Positions 45,863 to 53,822 of a stretch of DNA of 64,000 nucleotides are shown piece by piece. The position numbers and the translations under genes were made by a program. The notes beneath the pieces were generated by a model. That model made no database searches, was not told the origin of the DNA, and was given only the letters and a program-made list of their open reading frames with translations. Within the stretch, counting starts at the first letter, position 1. The number at the start of each line of letters is the position of its first letter. Location of the stretch: the NCBI GenBank assembly GCA_963721905.1, contig CAVRMF010000006.1, positions 86,560 to 150,559 on the forward strand. The letters are read 5' to 3'. Source of the DNA: Roseiarcus sp963721905 (GTDB lineage Bacteria > Pseudomonadota > Alphaproteobacteria > Rhizobiales > Beijerinckiaceae).

Positions 45863-46785
45863 ATGCGCGGCGACTACAAGCAGTCCGACTACCGCAAGGT
45901 GATGCCGTTCACCGTGCTGCGCCGTCTCGATTGCGTGCTTGAGCCAACCAAGGCGGTGGTGCTGGCGGAGCTGGCCGAGAAGCAAAAGGCCGGGCTCAAT
46001 CCCGAGCCGTTTCTCCTGCGGAAGGCGGGGCAGGGTTTCTACAACACGCCCGTCCTCGACATGAGGAAGCTCGTCGGCGACCAGGACAACGTCGGCGCAT
46101 CTCACCGCCCACATTCAGGCCTTTTCCGCCAATGTCCGCGACATCTTCGAGCGCTTCGAATTCGCTGTCCAGATCGACCGGCTCGCCAAGGCGAACCTGC
46201 TCTATCTGGTCACGGAAAAATTCGCCGCCATCGATCTTCACCCCAACGTTGTCGACAATTCCCGGATGGGACTCGTCTTCGAAGAGTTGATCCGCAGGTT
46301 CGCCGAACTCTCGAACGAGACGGCCGGCGAGCACTTCACGCCGCGCGAGGTCATACGCCTCATGGTCAATCTGATCTTCGTCGACAATGACGAGGTTCTG
46401 ACCAAGCCCGGCGTCGTGCGCACGGTCTACGATCCGGCGGCCCGCACGGGCGGCATGTTGTCGGTTTCGGAGGAGCACCTGACCGCGATGAACCCGAAGG
46501 CGCGGCTCACAATGTTCGGGCAGGAACTCAATCCGGAATCGTACGCCATCTGCAAGGCCGACATGCTCATCAAGGGGCAGGATGTCGACAACATCGTCTT
46601 CGGCAAGGCGCAGTCCGCCAACTCGCCGACGCTGTCGAAGGAACTCACCAACGCCATCATCGATGCGCTCGCCGCTCACAGACCATGAGCAAGCAGGCGC
46701 TCGATTCGGAGAAAGTTCGCGAAGGCCTCAAGGACGTGCTGCTTGGCCCGGCGCAGCTTTACGAGGCGCTGAGGAGCGGGCGGCA
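45863..46785 (+). pseudogene. Type I restriction-modification scar: hsdM N-part fused to hsdR tail
   Basis: Frame 1 (45863-46095): MRGDYKQSDYRKVMPFTVLR, RLDCVLEPTKAVVLAELAEK, the HsdM N-terminal domain. After a one-base shift near 46096: AHLTAHIQAFSANVRDIFER, GLVFEELIRRFAELSNETAG, EHFTPREVIRLMVNL, YDPAARTGGMLSVSEEHLTA (SAM motif, normally D.T.GTGG), up to DNIVFGK. Then it jumps to SANSPTLSKELTNAIIDALA, AH and, after another shift at 46685, MSKQALDSEKVREGLKDVLL, GPAQLYEALRSG, which is the HsdR C-terminus. The rest of hsdM, hsdS and nearly all of hsdR are deleted. No function is expected. Confidence 0.75.
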
Positions 46786-46832
46786 GCCGGCACTGATTGC
46801 GCGAATCCTCTGTAACGCCCGGCGATCGGCAC

Positions 46833-48044
46833 TCAGGCTCGGAGGGGAAAAACGATGCCACCGCGTCGCAGCTCCTCGCATTTTTCCGCCCACCACAACA
46901 TCATCCGGACGCGCTCGTCCCAGAAGTCAGCGCGGGCGTAAGCGCGGCGGACGCTGTCGGCGTCGACGTGCGCCAGTTGCCGTTCGATGGCGTCCGGGTT
47001 CCATAGGCCGCTCTCGTTGAGGATCGACGATGCGGCTGAACGGAAGCCATGTGCGGTCATCTCGTCCTGCTTGAAGCCGAGCCTTCGGAGCGCGGCGTTG
47101 ATGGTGTTCTCGCTCATGCAACGTTTGGGGCTCCGCACAGACGGGAACAGGAACCAGCCCTTGCCCGTAATCGTATGGAGATCGCGAAGGACCGTGACGG
47201 CGCGCGGCGAAAGTGGCACGCGATGCGGCCGGCGCATTTTCATTTTCTCGGCTGGAATCGACCACAGCGCGGTATCGAGGTCGAACTCGAACCATTCCGC
47301 CGATCGAAGTTCGCCCGGGCGAACAAAAGTTAGGGCCAGCAATTCAAGGGCTGCGATAGTCTCGGGCGCGCCTTGATAAGCTGCGATCGCACGAAGAAGG
47401 GCGCCGAAGGTCTTCGGTTCGACGATGGCGGCGCGATGCTTGACGATAGGCGACGCAATCGCCCCCGCCAAAGCGCCGGTCGGGTCGGTGTCCACCCGTC
47501 CGGTTGCGACCGCGTATCGAAACACCTGGCCGATGGTCGCGCGAAGTCGCTTTGCAGTTTCGAGCTTGCCGCGCGATTCGACCGTACGCAGGACGGCGAG
47601 GATCTCGGGCGCGGTAATTTCCTTGACAGGCCGACTGCCGAGAACCGGCGAAGCGAGGCCCAAAAGCCATTCAGTCTTGCCAACAGTCACTCCCGCCTTG
47701 CCTTCCCGGCGCTTCTTTTCGACCAGTTCCGCCGCGATGGTGGCGAACGTGTTCTCGGCGGCGTTGGCCTTCTCGATCTTGGCCTGCTTTTTGACATCGG
47801 AGGGATCAACTCCGCTCGCCAGAAGCCGTTTAGCGTTTTCCCGAGCCGCCCGAGCGTCTTTCAGGCCGACAGTCGGATAGACGCCGATCGCCAAAAGCTT
47901 CTGGCCGCCTCCAAATCGGTAAGCGAGCCGCCAGCGCTTGGCGCCGTCAGGCGTCACCCACAGCTGCAGGCCGCCTCCATCGGACAGTTTGCTGACTTTG
48001 CCTTGCGGCTTGGCGGATCGAAGTTGGAGCTCGGTGAGCGACAT
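46833..48044 (-). CDS. P4-type tyrosine integrase (tRNA-Thr associated)
   Basis: 403 residues from ATG 48044. An N-terminal DUF4102 arm-binding domain (LSDGGGLQLWVTPDGAKRWR, LAYRFGGGQKLLAIGVYPTV, GLKDARAARENAKRLLASGV) is followed by the core-binding domain and the catalytic domain: Arg in ALTFVRPGELRSAEW, His-x-x-Arg in MTAHGFRSAASSILNESGLW, His in IERQLAHVD, and Tyr in SVRRAYARADFWDERVRMML. All catalytic residues are present. It lies 165 bases from the 3' end of tRNA-Thr, with several GTTGGTA-type repeats between. It probably drove insertion of the 8.4-48.2 kb island. Upstream in-frame sequence to 48140 is not part of the family. Confidence 0.92.
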   Translation of the reverse strand: MSLTELQLRSAKPQGKVSKLSDGGGLQLWVTPDGAKRWRLAYRFGGGQKLLAIGVYPTVGLKDARAARENAKRLLASGVDPSDVKKQAKIEKANAAENTFATIAAELVEKKRREGKAGVTVGKTEWLLGLASPVLGSRPVKEITAPEILAVLRTVESRGKLETAKRLRATIGQVFRYAVATGRVDTDPTGALAGAIASPIVKHRAAIVEPKTFGALLRAIAAYQGAPETIAALELLALTFVRPGELRSAEWFEFDLDTALWSIPAEKMKMRRPHRVPLSPRAVTVLRDLHTITGKGWFLFPSVRSPKRCMSENTINAALRRLGFKQDEMTAHGFRSAASSILNESGLWNPDAIERQLAHVDADSVRRAYARADFWDERVRMMLWWAEKCEELRRGGIVFPLRA

Positions 48045-48045
48045 T

Positions 48046-48095
48046 GTTGGTATCTGACTTGTTGGTATGCGGCCAATACCAACGAATGTACCAAC
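48046..48095 (+). repeat. Integrase arm-type repeats
   Basis: GTTGGTAT occurs at 48046-48053 and 48061-48068 (15-base period), the inverted ATACCAAC at 48076-48083 and GTACCAAC at 48088-48095. They overlap the integrase ribosome-binding region, so binding could also repress the integrase gene. The last two recur at 8494-8513. Confidence 0.55.
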
Positions 48096-48207
48096 TTTTT
48101 TGCCGGATGGCAACAGACAAGGATGCACGTCAGCGCACATTCACAGCCCAAGAATTCAAGCGTTTCCGCGCTAGTCCGGACGGTTGTGGACGATTGCGGA
48201 GGCAAAT

Positions 48208-48229
48208 TTGGTGCCGGTTGAGGGACTCG
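48208..48229 (+). repeat. Putative right attachment site (tRNA-Thr 3' end)
   Basis: 22 bases at the tRNA 3' end that recur, with one C missing, at 8418-8438 in the same orientation. Together they bound a segment of 39.8 kb that carries the integrase at this end. Confidence 0.6.
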
Positions 48230-48284
48230 AACCCCCGACCCACGGTTTACAAAACCGTTGCTCTACCAACTGAGCTAAACCGGC
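48209..48284 (-). tRNA. tRNA-Thr (anticodon TGT)
   Basis: 76 nt with an encoded CCA. On the minus strand: acceptor GCCGGTT/AACCGGC, D arm GCTCAGTTGGTAGAGC, anticodon arm ACGGT-TTTGTAA-ACCGT with anticodon TGT, variable GGGTC, T arm GGGGG-TTCGAGT-CCCTC, discriminator A, then CCA. All stems pair (one G-T). It reads ACA codons. It sits between the island integrase and the cupin gene. Confidence 0.97.
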
Positions 48285-48332
48285 CCGCCGACGGGCCTTT
48301 GGCTACCAGCGGGCCCGCGCGGACGCAAGGCC

Positions 48333-48758
48333 TCACGCGCCCGTGGCCCCGCCCGCGAGGACGTTCGGCGCCCAGGGACCTGCGGCCGGCAGCGCCTCGT
48401 CCATGCCGGGCCAGGGCGGCATCGTGATCGCGAGAAAGACGAGCGGCGCGCCGGCCTCGGCGCGATACTGGAACGCCGTCCCAAGCGGGATCGCGACTGC
48501 GGTTCCCGGCTTGAGCGCCTCGATCCGCTCGGCCCCGCCATGGCGGCGCCAAATCGCGCCTTCGCCCGAGAGCACGTACCAGATCTCCTCGACCGTGCGG
48601 TGCGTCACCGCGTGGGATACGGCGCCCGCGGGCAATTCGAAATGCGCCATGCTCCCGCCGGTGAGCGCCAGCAGCAGGCGAACGGCTGCGCCGTCGGGCG
48701 CAGTCGCGTCGGCCTCTGCGCCGAGCGGCTTTGTGGCGAGGGGCGAATCTGATGACAT
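48333..48758 (-). CDS. Cupin-domain protein
   Basis: A 141-residue single-domain cupin: GGSMAHFELPAGAVSHAVTH then RTVEEIWYVLSGEGAIWRRH (motif 1 with H..H....E), and GTAVAIPLGTAFQYRAEAGA (motif 2, with the usual His replaced by Gln). The core then ends LVFLAITMPPWPGMDEAL. Metal binding is likely via His-His-Glu, weakened by the missing motif-2 His. The substrate is unknown; similar proteins are annotated as isomerase- or dioxygenase-like cupins. It is the first gene outside the island on the tRNA side. Confidence 0.8.
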   Translation of the reverse strand: MSSDSPLATKPLGAEADATAPDGAAVRLLLALTGGSMAHFELPAGAVSHAVTHRTVEEIWYVLSGEGAIWRRHGGAERIEALKPGTAVAIPLGTAFQYRAEAGAPLVFLAITMPPWPGMDEALPAAGPWAPNVLAGGATGA

Positions 48759-48827
48759 GAAAATCGTCTCGACACGGCCGGCCGCCCGCGCCTTGGCGGG
48801 GCGCGCGGCGGCCTGCTAAGAGGGGCC

Positions 48828-49430
48828 ATGACCGCGACTTTAACTGCCGAGCAGGCGCTTGACGAGTTCCGCGCCGCGGGCGCGCTGCTCGAAGGCCATT
48901 TCATCCTGTCGTCGGGACTGCATTCGGCGGTGTTCCTGCAAAAGATGTTCGTCTTTCAAGATCCGGCCCGCACCGAGCGCCTCTGCCGGGCGCTCGCCGA
49001 AAAAGCGCGCGAAGCCTTCGGGCCGATCGACATCGTCGCCTCGCCCGCGGTCGGCGGCATCGTGCCCGGATACGAGACCGCGCGGCAGCTTGGCGCAAAG
49101 GCGATCTTCGTCGAGCGCGAAGACGGCCGCTTCCGGCTGAGAAGGGGATTTACGATCCCCCCGGGCGCGCGGGTCCTGATGGTCGAGGACATCATCACGA
49201 CCGGGCTCTCCTCGCGCGAGACGCTGGAAGCGCTCGCCGAACATCCGGGAACGATCGTCGGCGCCGCCTGTCTCATCGACCGGTCGGGGGGCAAGGCCGA
49301 GATCGGCGTCAGGCGGGTCGCGCTGGCCACGCTCGACATCCCGGCCTACGCGCCCGACGGCTTGCCTGCGGAACTCGCGGCGCTGCCCGCCGTCAAGCCC
49401 GGGAGCCGCGCGCTCGCCGGCGCGGCCTAA
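48828..49430 (+). CDS. pyrE: Orotate phosphoribosyltransferase
   Basis: 200 residues. Catalyses orotate + PRPP to OMP in pyrimidine synthesis. Motifs: GHFILSSGLHSAVFLQKMFV (orotate site), IVASPAVGGIVPGYETARQL, AKAIFVEREDGRFRLRRGF (flexible-loop region) and the PRPP-binding VLMVEDIITTGLSSRETLEA. The length is slightly below the 210-230 of enteric PyrE and close to the alphaproteobacterial short form. ATG follows GAGGGGCC. It heads a rightward cluster with pdxJ and acpS. Confidence 0.92.
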   Translation: MTATLTAEQALDEFRAAGALLEGHFILSSGLHSAVFLQKMFVFQDPARTERLCRALAEKAREAFGPIDIVASPAVGGIVPGYETARQLGAKAIFVEREDGRFRLRRGFTIPPGARVLMVEDIITTGLSSRETLEALAEHPGTIVGAACLIDRSGGKAEIGVRRVALATLDIPAYAPDGLPAELAALPAVKPGSRALAGAA

Positions 49431-49458
49431 AGCCGCAGATGAGAAAGGGGACCATCGC

Positions 49459-50217
49459 ATGACCGCGCTACGCCTCGGCGTCAACGTCGACCATGTCGCG
49501 ACCGTCCGCAACGCGCGCGGCGGGGCCTCGCCCGATCCGGTCCGCGCCGCGCTGATCGCGATCGAGGCGGGCGCCGACGGAATCACGGCGCACTTACGCG
49601 AGGACCGTCGTCACATCCACGATGACGACATGCGGCGGCTCAAGGCCTCGATTACAAAGCCGCTCAATTTCGAAATGGCCGCGACCGAGGCGATGCTCGA
49701 CATCGCGCTGCGCATCCGCCCGCACGCCTGCTGTCTCGTGCCGGAGAAGCGAACCGAGCGCACGACCGAGGGCGGCCTTGATGTCCTGGGCGGCTTCCGC
49801 GCGCTGAAACCTTTCGTCGCCGAACTTGGAGCCGCGGGGATTCGTGTCTCGATGTTCATCGAGCCTTCCGGAGAAGCGCTGAAAGCGAGCGCCGACCTCG
49901 GCGCGCCGGTGGTCGAACTGCACACCGGCGCCTGGTGCGACGCGCTCGCGCATGGCGATTCGGCCCGCGCCGACTACGAGTTCGGCCGCCTCAGGGTCGC
50001 CGCCGCCCAAACGCCTGGCCTCAGGCTCGAATGTCACGCCGGCCACGGCCTCGATTATGATTCGGCCCGCGTCATCGCCGGACTGCCGCAGATCGTCGAA
50101 CTCAACATCGGCCACTTTCTGATCGGCGAGGCGATTTTTGTCGGCCTCGCCGAGACGGTAGGGGCGATGCGCGCCGCGATGTTGGAAGGGCGGGCGCTGG
50201 CGGAGCGCCGCCGGTGA
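49459..50217 (+). CDS. pdxJ: Pyridoxine 5'-phosphate synthase
   Basis: 252 residues. Condenses 1-deoxyxylulose 5-phosphate with 3-amino-2-oxopropyl phosphate, the last ring-forming step of DXP-dependent vitamin B6 synthesis. Signature stretches: LRLGVNVDHVATVRNARGGA (phosphate site), ADGITAHLREDRRHIHDDDM, KPLNFEMAATEAMLDIALRI, VPEKRTERTTEGGLDV, CHAGHGLDYDSARVIAGLPQ and LNIGHFLIGEAIFVGLAETV. Catalytic Glu and His residues are present. ATG at 49459 follows AAAGGGGA. It overlaps acpS by 4 bases. Confidence 0.95.
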   Translation: MTALRLGVNVDHVATVRNARGGASPDPVRAALIAIEAGADGITAHLREDRRHIHDDDMRRLKASITKPLNFEMAATEAMLDIALRIRPHACCLVPEKRTERTTEGGLDVLGGFRALKPFVAELGAAGIRVSMFIEPSGEALKASADLGAPVVELHTGAWCDALAHGDSARADYEFGRLRVAAAQTPGLRLECHAGHGLDYDSARVIAGLPQIVELNIGHFLIGEAIFVGLAETVGAMRAAMLEGRALAERRR

Positions 50218-50627
50218 TTGTCGGCGTCGGCAGCGACCTTTGCGACGTACGGCGAATCGAGCAGACGCTCGACCGGTTCGGCAAGCGGTTCATCGACCGC
50301 TGCTTCACCGAGATCGAGCAGCGCCGGTCGGAGGCGCGGGCCGGCCGCGCCGCCTCCTACGCCAAGCGCTTCGCCGCCAAGGAGGCTTGCGCCAAGGCTC
50401 TGGGAACGGGGCTTCGCCGCGGGGTGTTCTGGCGCGACATGGGGGTTGTCAACCTACCCTCCGGCCAGCCGACCATGCGACTAACCGGTGGCGCAGCGGA
50501 GCGACTGAAGGCCATCCTGCCGCCGGGCGCAGAAGCCTTCATCCACCTGACCATCACGGACGAGGACCCGCTCGCCCAGGCGTTCGTCGTGATCGAGGCG
50601 CGGGCGGCGAACATCCGGGATCTTTGA
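50214..50627 (+). CDS. acpS: Holo-[acyl-carrier-protein] synthase
   Basis: 137 residues from GTG 50214, overlapping the pdxJ stop. Transfers 4'-phosphopantetheine from CoA to ACP. Motifs: IVGVGSDLCDVRRIEQTLDR (Mg-binding Asp), RFIDRCFTEIEQRRSEARAG, YAKRFAAKEACAKALGTGLR (the F.AKEA..KALG signature), GAEAFIHLTITDEDPLAQAF. Full length. In most alphaproteobacteria lepB and rnc follow; here the next gene is unrelated and on the other strand, so the usual order is broken after acpS. Confidence 0.95.
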   Translation: MIVGVGSDLCDVRRIEQTLDRFGKRFIDRCFTEIEQRRSEARAGRAASYAKRFAAKEACAKALGTGLRRGVFWRDMGVVNLPSGQPTMRLTGGAAERLKAILPPGAEAFIHLTITDEDPLAQAFVVIEARAANIRDL

Positions 50628-50801
50628 AGCCGGCTCGAGAAGGCCGGGGTTGAACGCGAGGCGCATCGCCGTTGACCGCGATGACGTAAAGGAAATCAGC
50701 CGCCTGTCGGGAACGGGGGTCCGGTTGCGGCGTTCGCCGGGTAGAATGACTTCAGCGCATGCGCAATGGCGTATCGGTTAAAGCTTTGGCCGCCAGCGCG
50801 T

Positions 50802-53168
50802 CTAAACTATGCGCCCCCGCGCCGTGTTCTCAATAAAATCCTCAAGCCGAGCAATGCAGTCACGGTCGCGGTATATTATATGCTTAGTCGTATTGATCTC
50901 ACGGCCAATTCGCCTGCGTTCCTCCGAATCGGTCGCCAATCGAGCCGCAATCGAAATGTATTCGTCAATCGAGTTCGCAACCGTTTCTGCCACTCCAATC
51001 CTGCTCAAGATAGCGCTGCTGTGACGGCCGCGCATACGCGCCCCTCTCAACGTCACAACAGGCAGGTTATGGACAAGGCTCTCCAAGGTCGAATTGCAAC
51101 CGGACCACCCGATGCTGTCGAGGAAGATGTCGCAATTGCCCATGGCGGCGACGAAGCGATCGATGCTCAAACTTTCGATAAACAGGCAGTGGTCGGAAGC
51201 CGTCAGCCCCCATTCTGAAAATACAGAGTCCAGACGCCGATGAAATAGATCCACAATCGCTGTTTCATTGGAGTGCTTTATGAATACAAACTGGCAGTTT
51301 CCGACTAACTTCGCAATTCTGGCGAAGACAAAATCATGCTGCGGAAGATATTTGTAAAGCGACTGGCCGGACCAGAACACAACCGCGTCGGGCCTCATAC
51401 CGAGCTCGCCCCGGTTTATCGCCGCTGGCGATGTTGCGAGGGGCTCATAATAGATCGAGAGGTTCGGTAGGCGCACCAAGCGCTCCGTATAATCTTCGTC
51501 CGCATCGGCGGGCTCCATCATATCGCTGCTGAGAAAGTAATCGAGCGTGGGAAGACCGCTGGTTTCGGGGTGCCCCCAGGAATTGCACTGAACCGGCGCA
51601 AGCCTTTGCGCGGCGAGTTGCAAACACAACTCATCCATCAGAAGCCCTGGATAGATTAGGACATGCGGTGCGTCCGCGAGGATTTCCTTGCGCCAGGCTT
51701 CTAGAGGCAAAGCGCGGTGCACAAATCGAAAGCAGAGGTTCGCGGCAACCTCGGTTTCCTGGTCTCGCCGTCGACCCACGTGGTAGCCGAATATTTTGAA
51801 CCGATTGCGATCTAACTGGCTCATCCAGCCTTTGAGCGGAATTTTCCAATTCGAGTGCGAGTAGAAATGGCTGCTCACGAAGCCCACTCGGACCTGCTCG
51901 GCGGCTTCGGGGGGCGCTGGCAGAGTGGCTGGGCGAAACTGAGCGCCGATGGCGCGGCAGGCTAATGTCCCGTACAAGGCCTGCAAATCCCGGTCGTTGC
52001 GGCCCTGATAGGCGAGATAAAATGGCCTGCAGCGCGCGACGGCCTCTATCATATTTGTTCTCAGGCGTCCGGCCTCATAATCGCTGCAGATAGTCTTAAG
52101 CTTACTTTGGTACGCCTTGCGACGGGCTTCGATATCGTCCTCGTTGTTGTACAAAATTCTCAGCTCACAATAACAGCTTAGAAATCGGCATAAGGCATTA
52201 TCAGGATCAATATCGATCGCCGCTTGCGCGCTTTTGACAGCCTCGTCATTGAGGTTGCAGATGAACAGAGCCTCTGCGCGGGAAATCCATGCGTCGACGT
52301 ATCGCGGCTTGATCGCTATCGCCCGGTCAAAGCTTGCCAGCGCATCGCCAAACCGATTGAGGTTTGCGAGTGCGTTGCCGCGATGGCAATGCGCCTCGGC
52401 AAAATCCGGTCGGATCGCGATCGCTCTGTCGAAACTGGCCAGCGCATCGTCGAAGCGCTCCAATTCGACGAGCACGTTGCCGCGATTGCAATGCGCCTCG
52501 GCGAAATCCGGTCGGGCGGCAATCGCTCTGTCGAAACTGGCAAGCGCCTCGCCAAAGCGCATTAAGCCATTGAGCACATTGCCGCGATTGTTGTGCGCGT
52601 CGACGAAATTCGGCCGGATCGCGAGCGCTTTCTCGTAACTGGCGAGAGCCTCAGTGAACCGCTTCAATTTCGCCAGGGCCAACCCGCGGTTGTTGAGCGC
52701 CTCAATGAATTTGGGATTGAGGGTGTTTGCTTTTTCGAAGTGAGCGAGCGCGTCCTCAGATCGACCCATGAAATGTAGCGCGGTCCCATAACCGAACTGT
52801 GCGTCAGCAAAGCTTGGCGCAAGCGCGATCGCTCGTTCGAAATAAGCAATCGCCTCCTCGAACCGGCCGAGGTCCTTCAGACCCTTCGCCAAGTTGTTGA
52901 AAGCAATCGCTGAATTTTCGTTCAACGCAACCGCTTTTCCAATGATTTCGACTCCGCGTTCGAGGCGGCCCGTCTGGAGCGCGATCACGCCCAGCATGTG
53001 CAGCGCCTCGAAGTTGTCGGGCTGGCTCTTTAGGGCCGCATCGTAATGTCGTTCCGCCTCAACCAGCTTTCCCTGCTGATGGCACGCAAGGCCCTGACGG
53101 AACTTGGTAGCGCTCCCCGACGCGCCGAAAGCCCTATCCTGCCCTTTGTGCTTGTCGCCTCGAGACAA
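50802..53168 (-). CDS. TPR protein with SPINDLY/OGT (GT41) glycosyltransferase domain
   Basis: 788 residues from TTG 53168. Residues about 20-330 are 9 tetratricopeptide repeats, the central ones near-identical (ALASFDRAIAIRPDFAEAHC, NRGNVL.EL.RFDDALASFD). About 400-780 is the SPINDLY-type O-linked glycosyltransferase: VRVGFVSSHFYSHSNWKIPL, APVQCNSWGHPETSGLPTLD, YFLSSDMMEP, VFWSGQSLYKYLPQHDFVFA, IFLDSIGWSGCNSTLESLVH, NLPVVTLRGARMRGRHSSAI. The normal H of GH.....R.GY.S appears as SSHFYSHS. It probably glycosylates proteins or adhesins; the target is unknown. Confidence 0.88.
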   Translation of the reverse strand: MSRGDKHKGQDRAFGASGSATKFRQGLACHQQGKLVEAERHYDAALKSQPDNFEALHMLGVIALQTGRLERGVEIIGKAVALNENSAIAFNNLAKGLKDLGRFEEAIAYFERAIALAPSFADAQFGYGTALHFMGRSEDALAHFEKANTLNPKFIEALNNRGLALAKLKRFTEALASYEKALAIRPNFVDAHNNRGNVLNGLMRFGEALASFDRAIAARPDFAEAHCNRGNVLVELERFDDALASFDRAIAIRPDFAEAHCHRGNALANLNRFGDALASFDRAIAIKPRYVDAWISRAEALFICNLNDEAVKSAQAAIDIDPDNALCRFLSCYCELRILYNNEDDIEARRKAYQSKLKTICSDYEAGRLRTNMIEAVARCRPFYLAYQGRNDRDLQALYGTLACRAIGAQFRPATLPAPPEAAEQVRVGFVSSHFYSHSNWKIPLKGWMSQLDRNRFKIFGYHVGRRRDQETEVAANLCFRFVHRALPLEAWRKEILADAPHVLIYPGLLMDELCLQLAAQRLAPVQCNSWGHPETSGLPTLDYFLSSDMMEPADADEDYTERLVRLPNLSIYYEPLATSPAAINRGELGMRPDAVVFWSGQSLYKYLPQHDFVFARIAKLVGNCQFVFIKHSNETAIVDLFHRRLDSVFSEWGLTASDHCLFIESLSIDRFVAAMGNCDIFLDSIGWSGCNSTLESLVHNLPVVTLRGARMRGRHSSAILSRIGVAETVANSIDEYISIAARLATDSEERRRIGREINTTKHIIYRDRDCIARLEDFIENTARGRIV

Positions 53169-53822
53169 TTTTCGCTCTCCAATATCTTGCGCGCCCGGAC
53201 GTGCGGCTTGATGAAATCATAGTCCGCCACCCATCTGGAAACGTATATTTCGCTAACAGACCGGTCAGATCGGGCGATCGTGGCCGAACCCGAGTTCCGA
53301 CGCGAAGTGCAACACCCCAGCCCATTTGATATCGACAAGGTGCTGCCGCCTCAGTTTAAGGCGTTACAGCCCGGACCTCGATCCCCAATTCGTGACCTTT
53401 ATGCAACATGGTCCGAGGAAAGGCGTTTCCAAGGCGATTTCGAGACGATTAGCAGTTGAGCCTTGGCGCAGGCGGGGTATGGTTGGCGAAGTGAGCGGGA
53501 GATTCCCGGTCGCGGACGGATCGGAGGCGTCACTTGCTGGGGCAAACCGCCAACATCCGGGGTAATCGGGAATAGGGTGCTGACCACCTTCGGTTTTGGG
53601 TTCGTTAAGGGCCGGGGACTTGAAAGTGAGAAGAGAACCAACGCCCATCATGGCAGTTGACCACATCCGCGCTCATGCGGGCTTTCTGGCTCTGCGGTCG
53701 CTCCAGTCCTCTGAAAGCCTTGGCAGTTCCTATTATCAAACACTTTCACACTCTATCTTGTCATAGCAGGTCGTTTCGCTATATCTCACGTCGGGTGGGC
53801 CACCGAATGGCCCACCAAGCGG
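53169..53822. other. Left boundary region of the second element
   Basis: About 650 bases between the TPR gene and the second integrase. It holds one gene remnant (53223-53459) and otherwise nothing I can support. No tRNA or clear direct repeat marking an insertion site is visible. Confidence 0.35.
53223..53459 (+). pseudogene. 5'-truncated gene remnant, unknown family
   Basis: A 78-codon frame with no start: ATHLETYISLTDRSDRAIVA, EPEFRREVQHPSPFDIDKVL, PPQFKALQPGPRSPIRDLYA, TWSEERRFQGDFETISS, then TGA. Composition and codon use look like real protein, but the upstream part is cut by a stop at 53220. Family not recognised. It may be the 3' end of a gene displaced by insertion of the neighbouring element. 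Confidence 0.35.

Noticed and set aside
52300..52700. Regular ~102-bp repeats resembling a CRISPR-like array
   Set aside because: The period matches 34-residue TPR units in an open frame and there are no spacers.
53590..53822. Search for an attachment repeat of the second integrase
   Set aside because: No direct repeat with the 61.9-64 kb region could be found by eye; the right end may be outside or too diverged.
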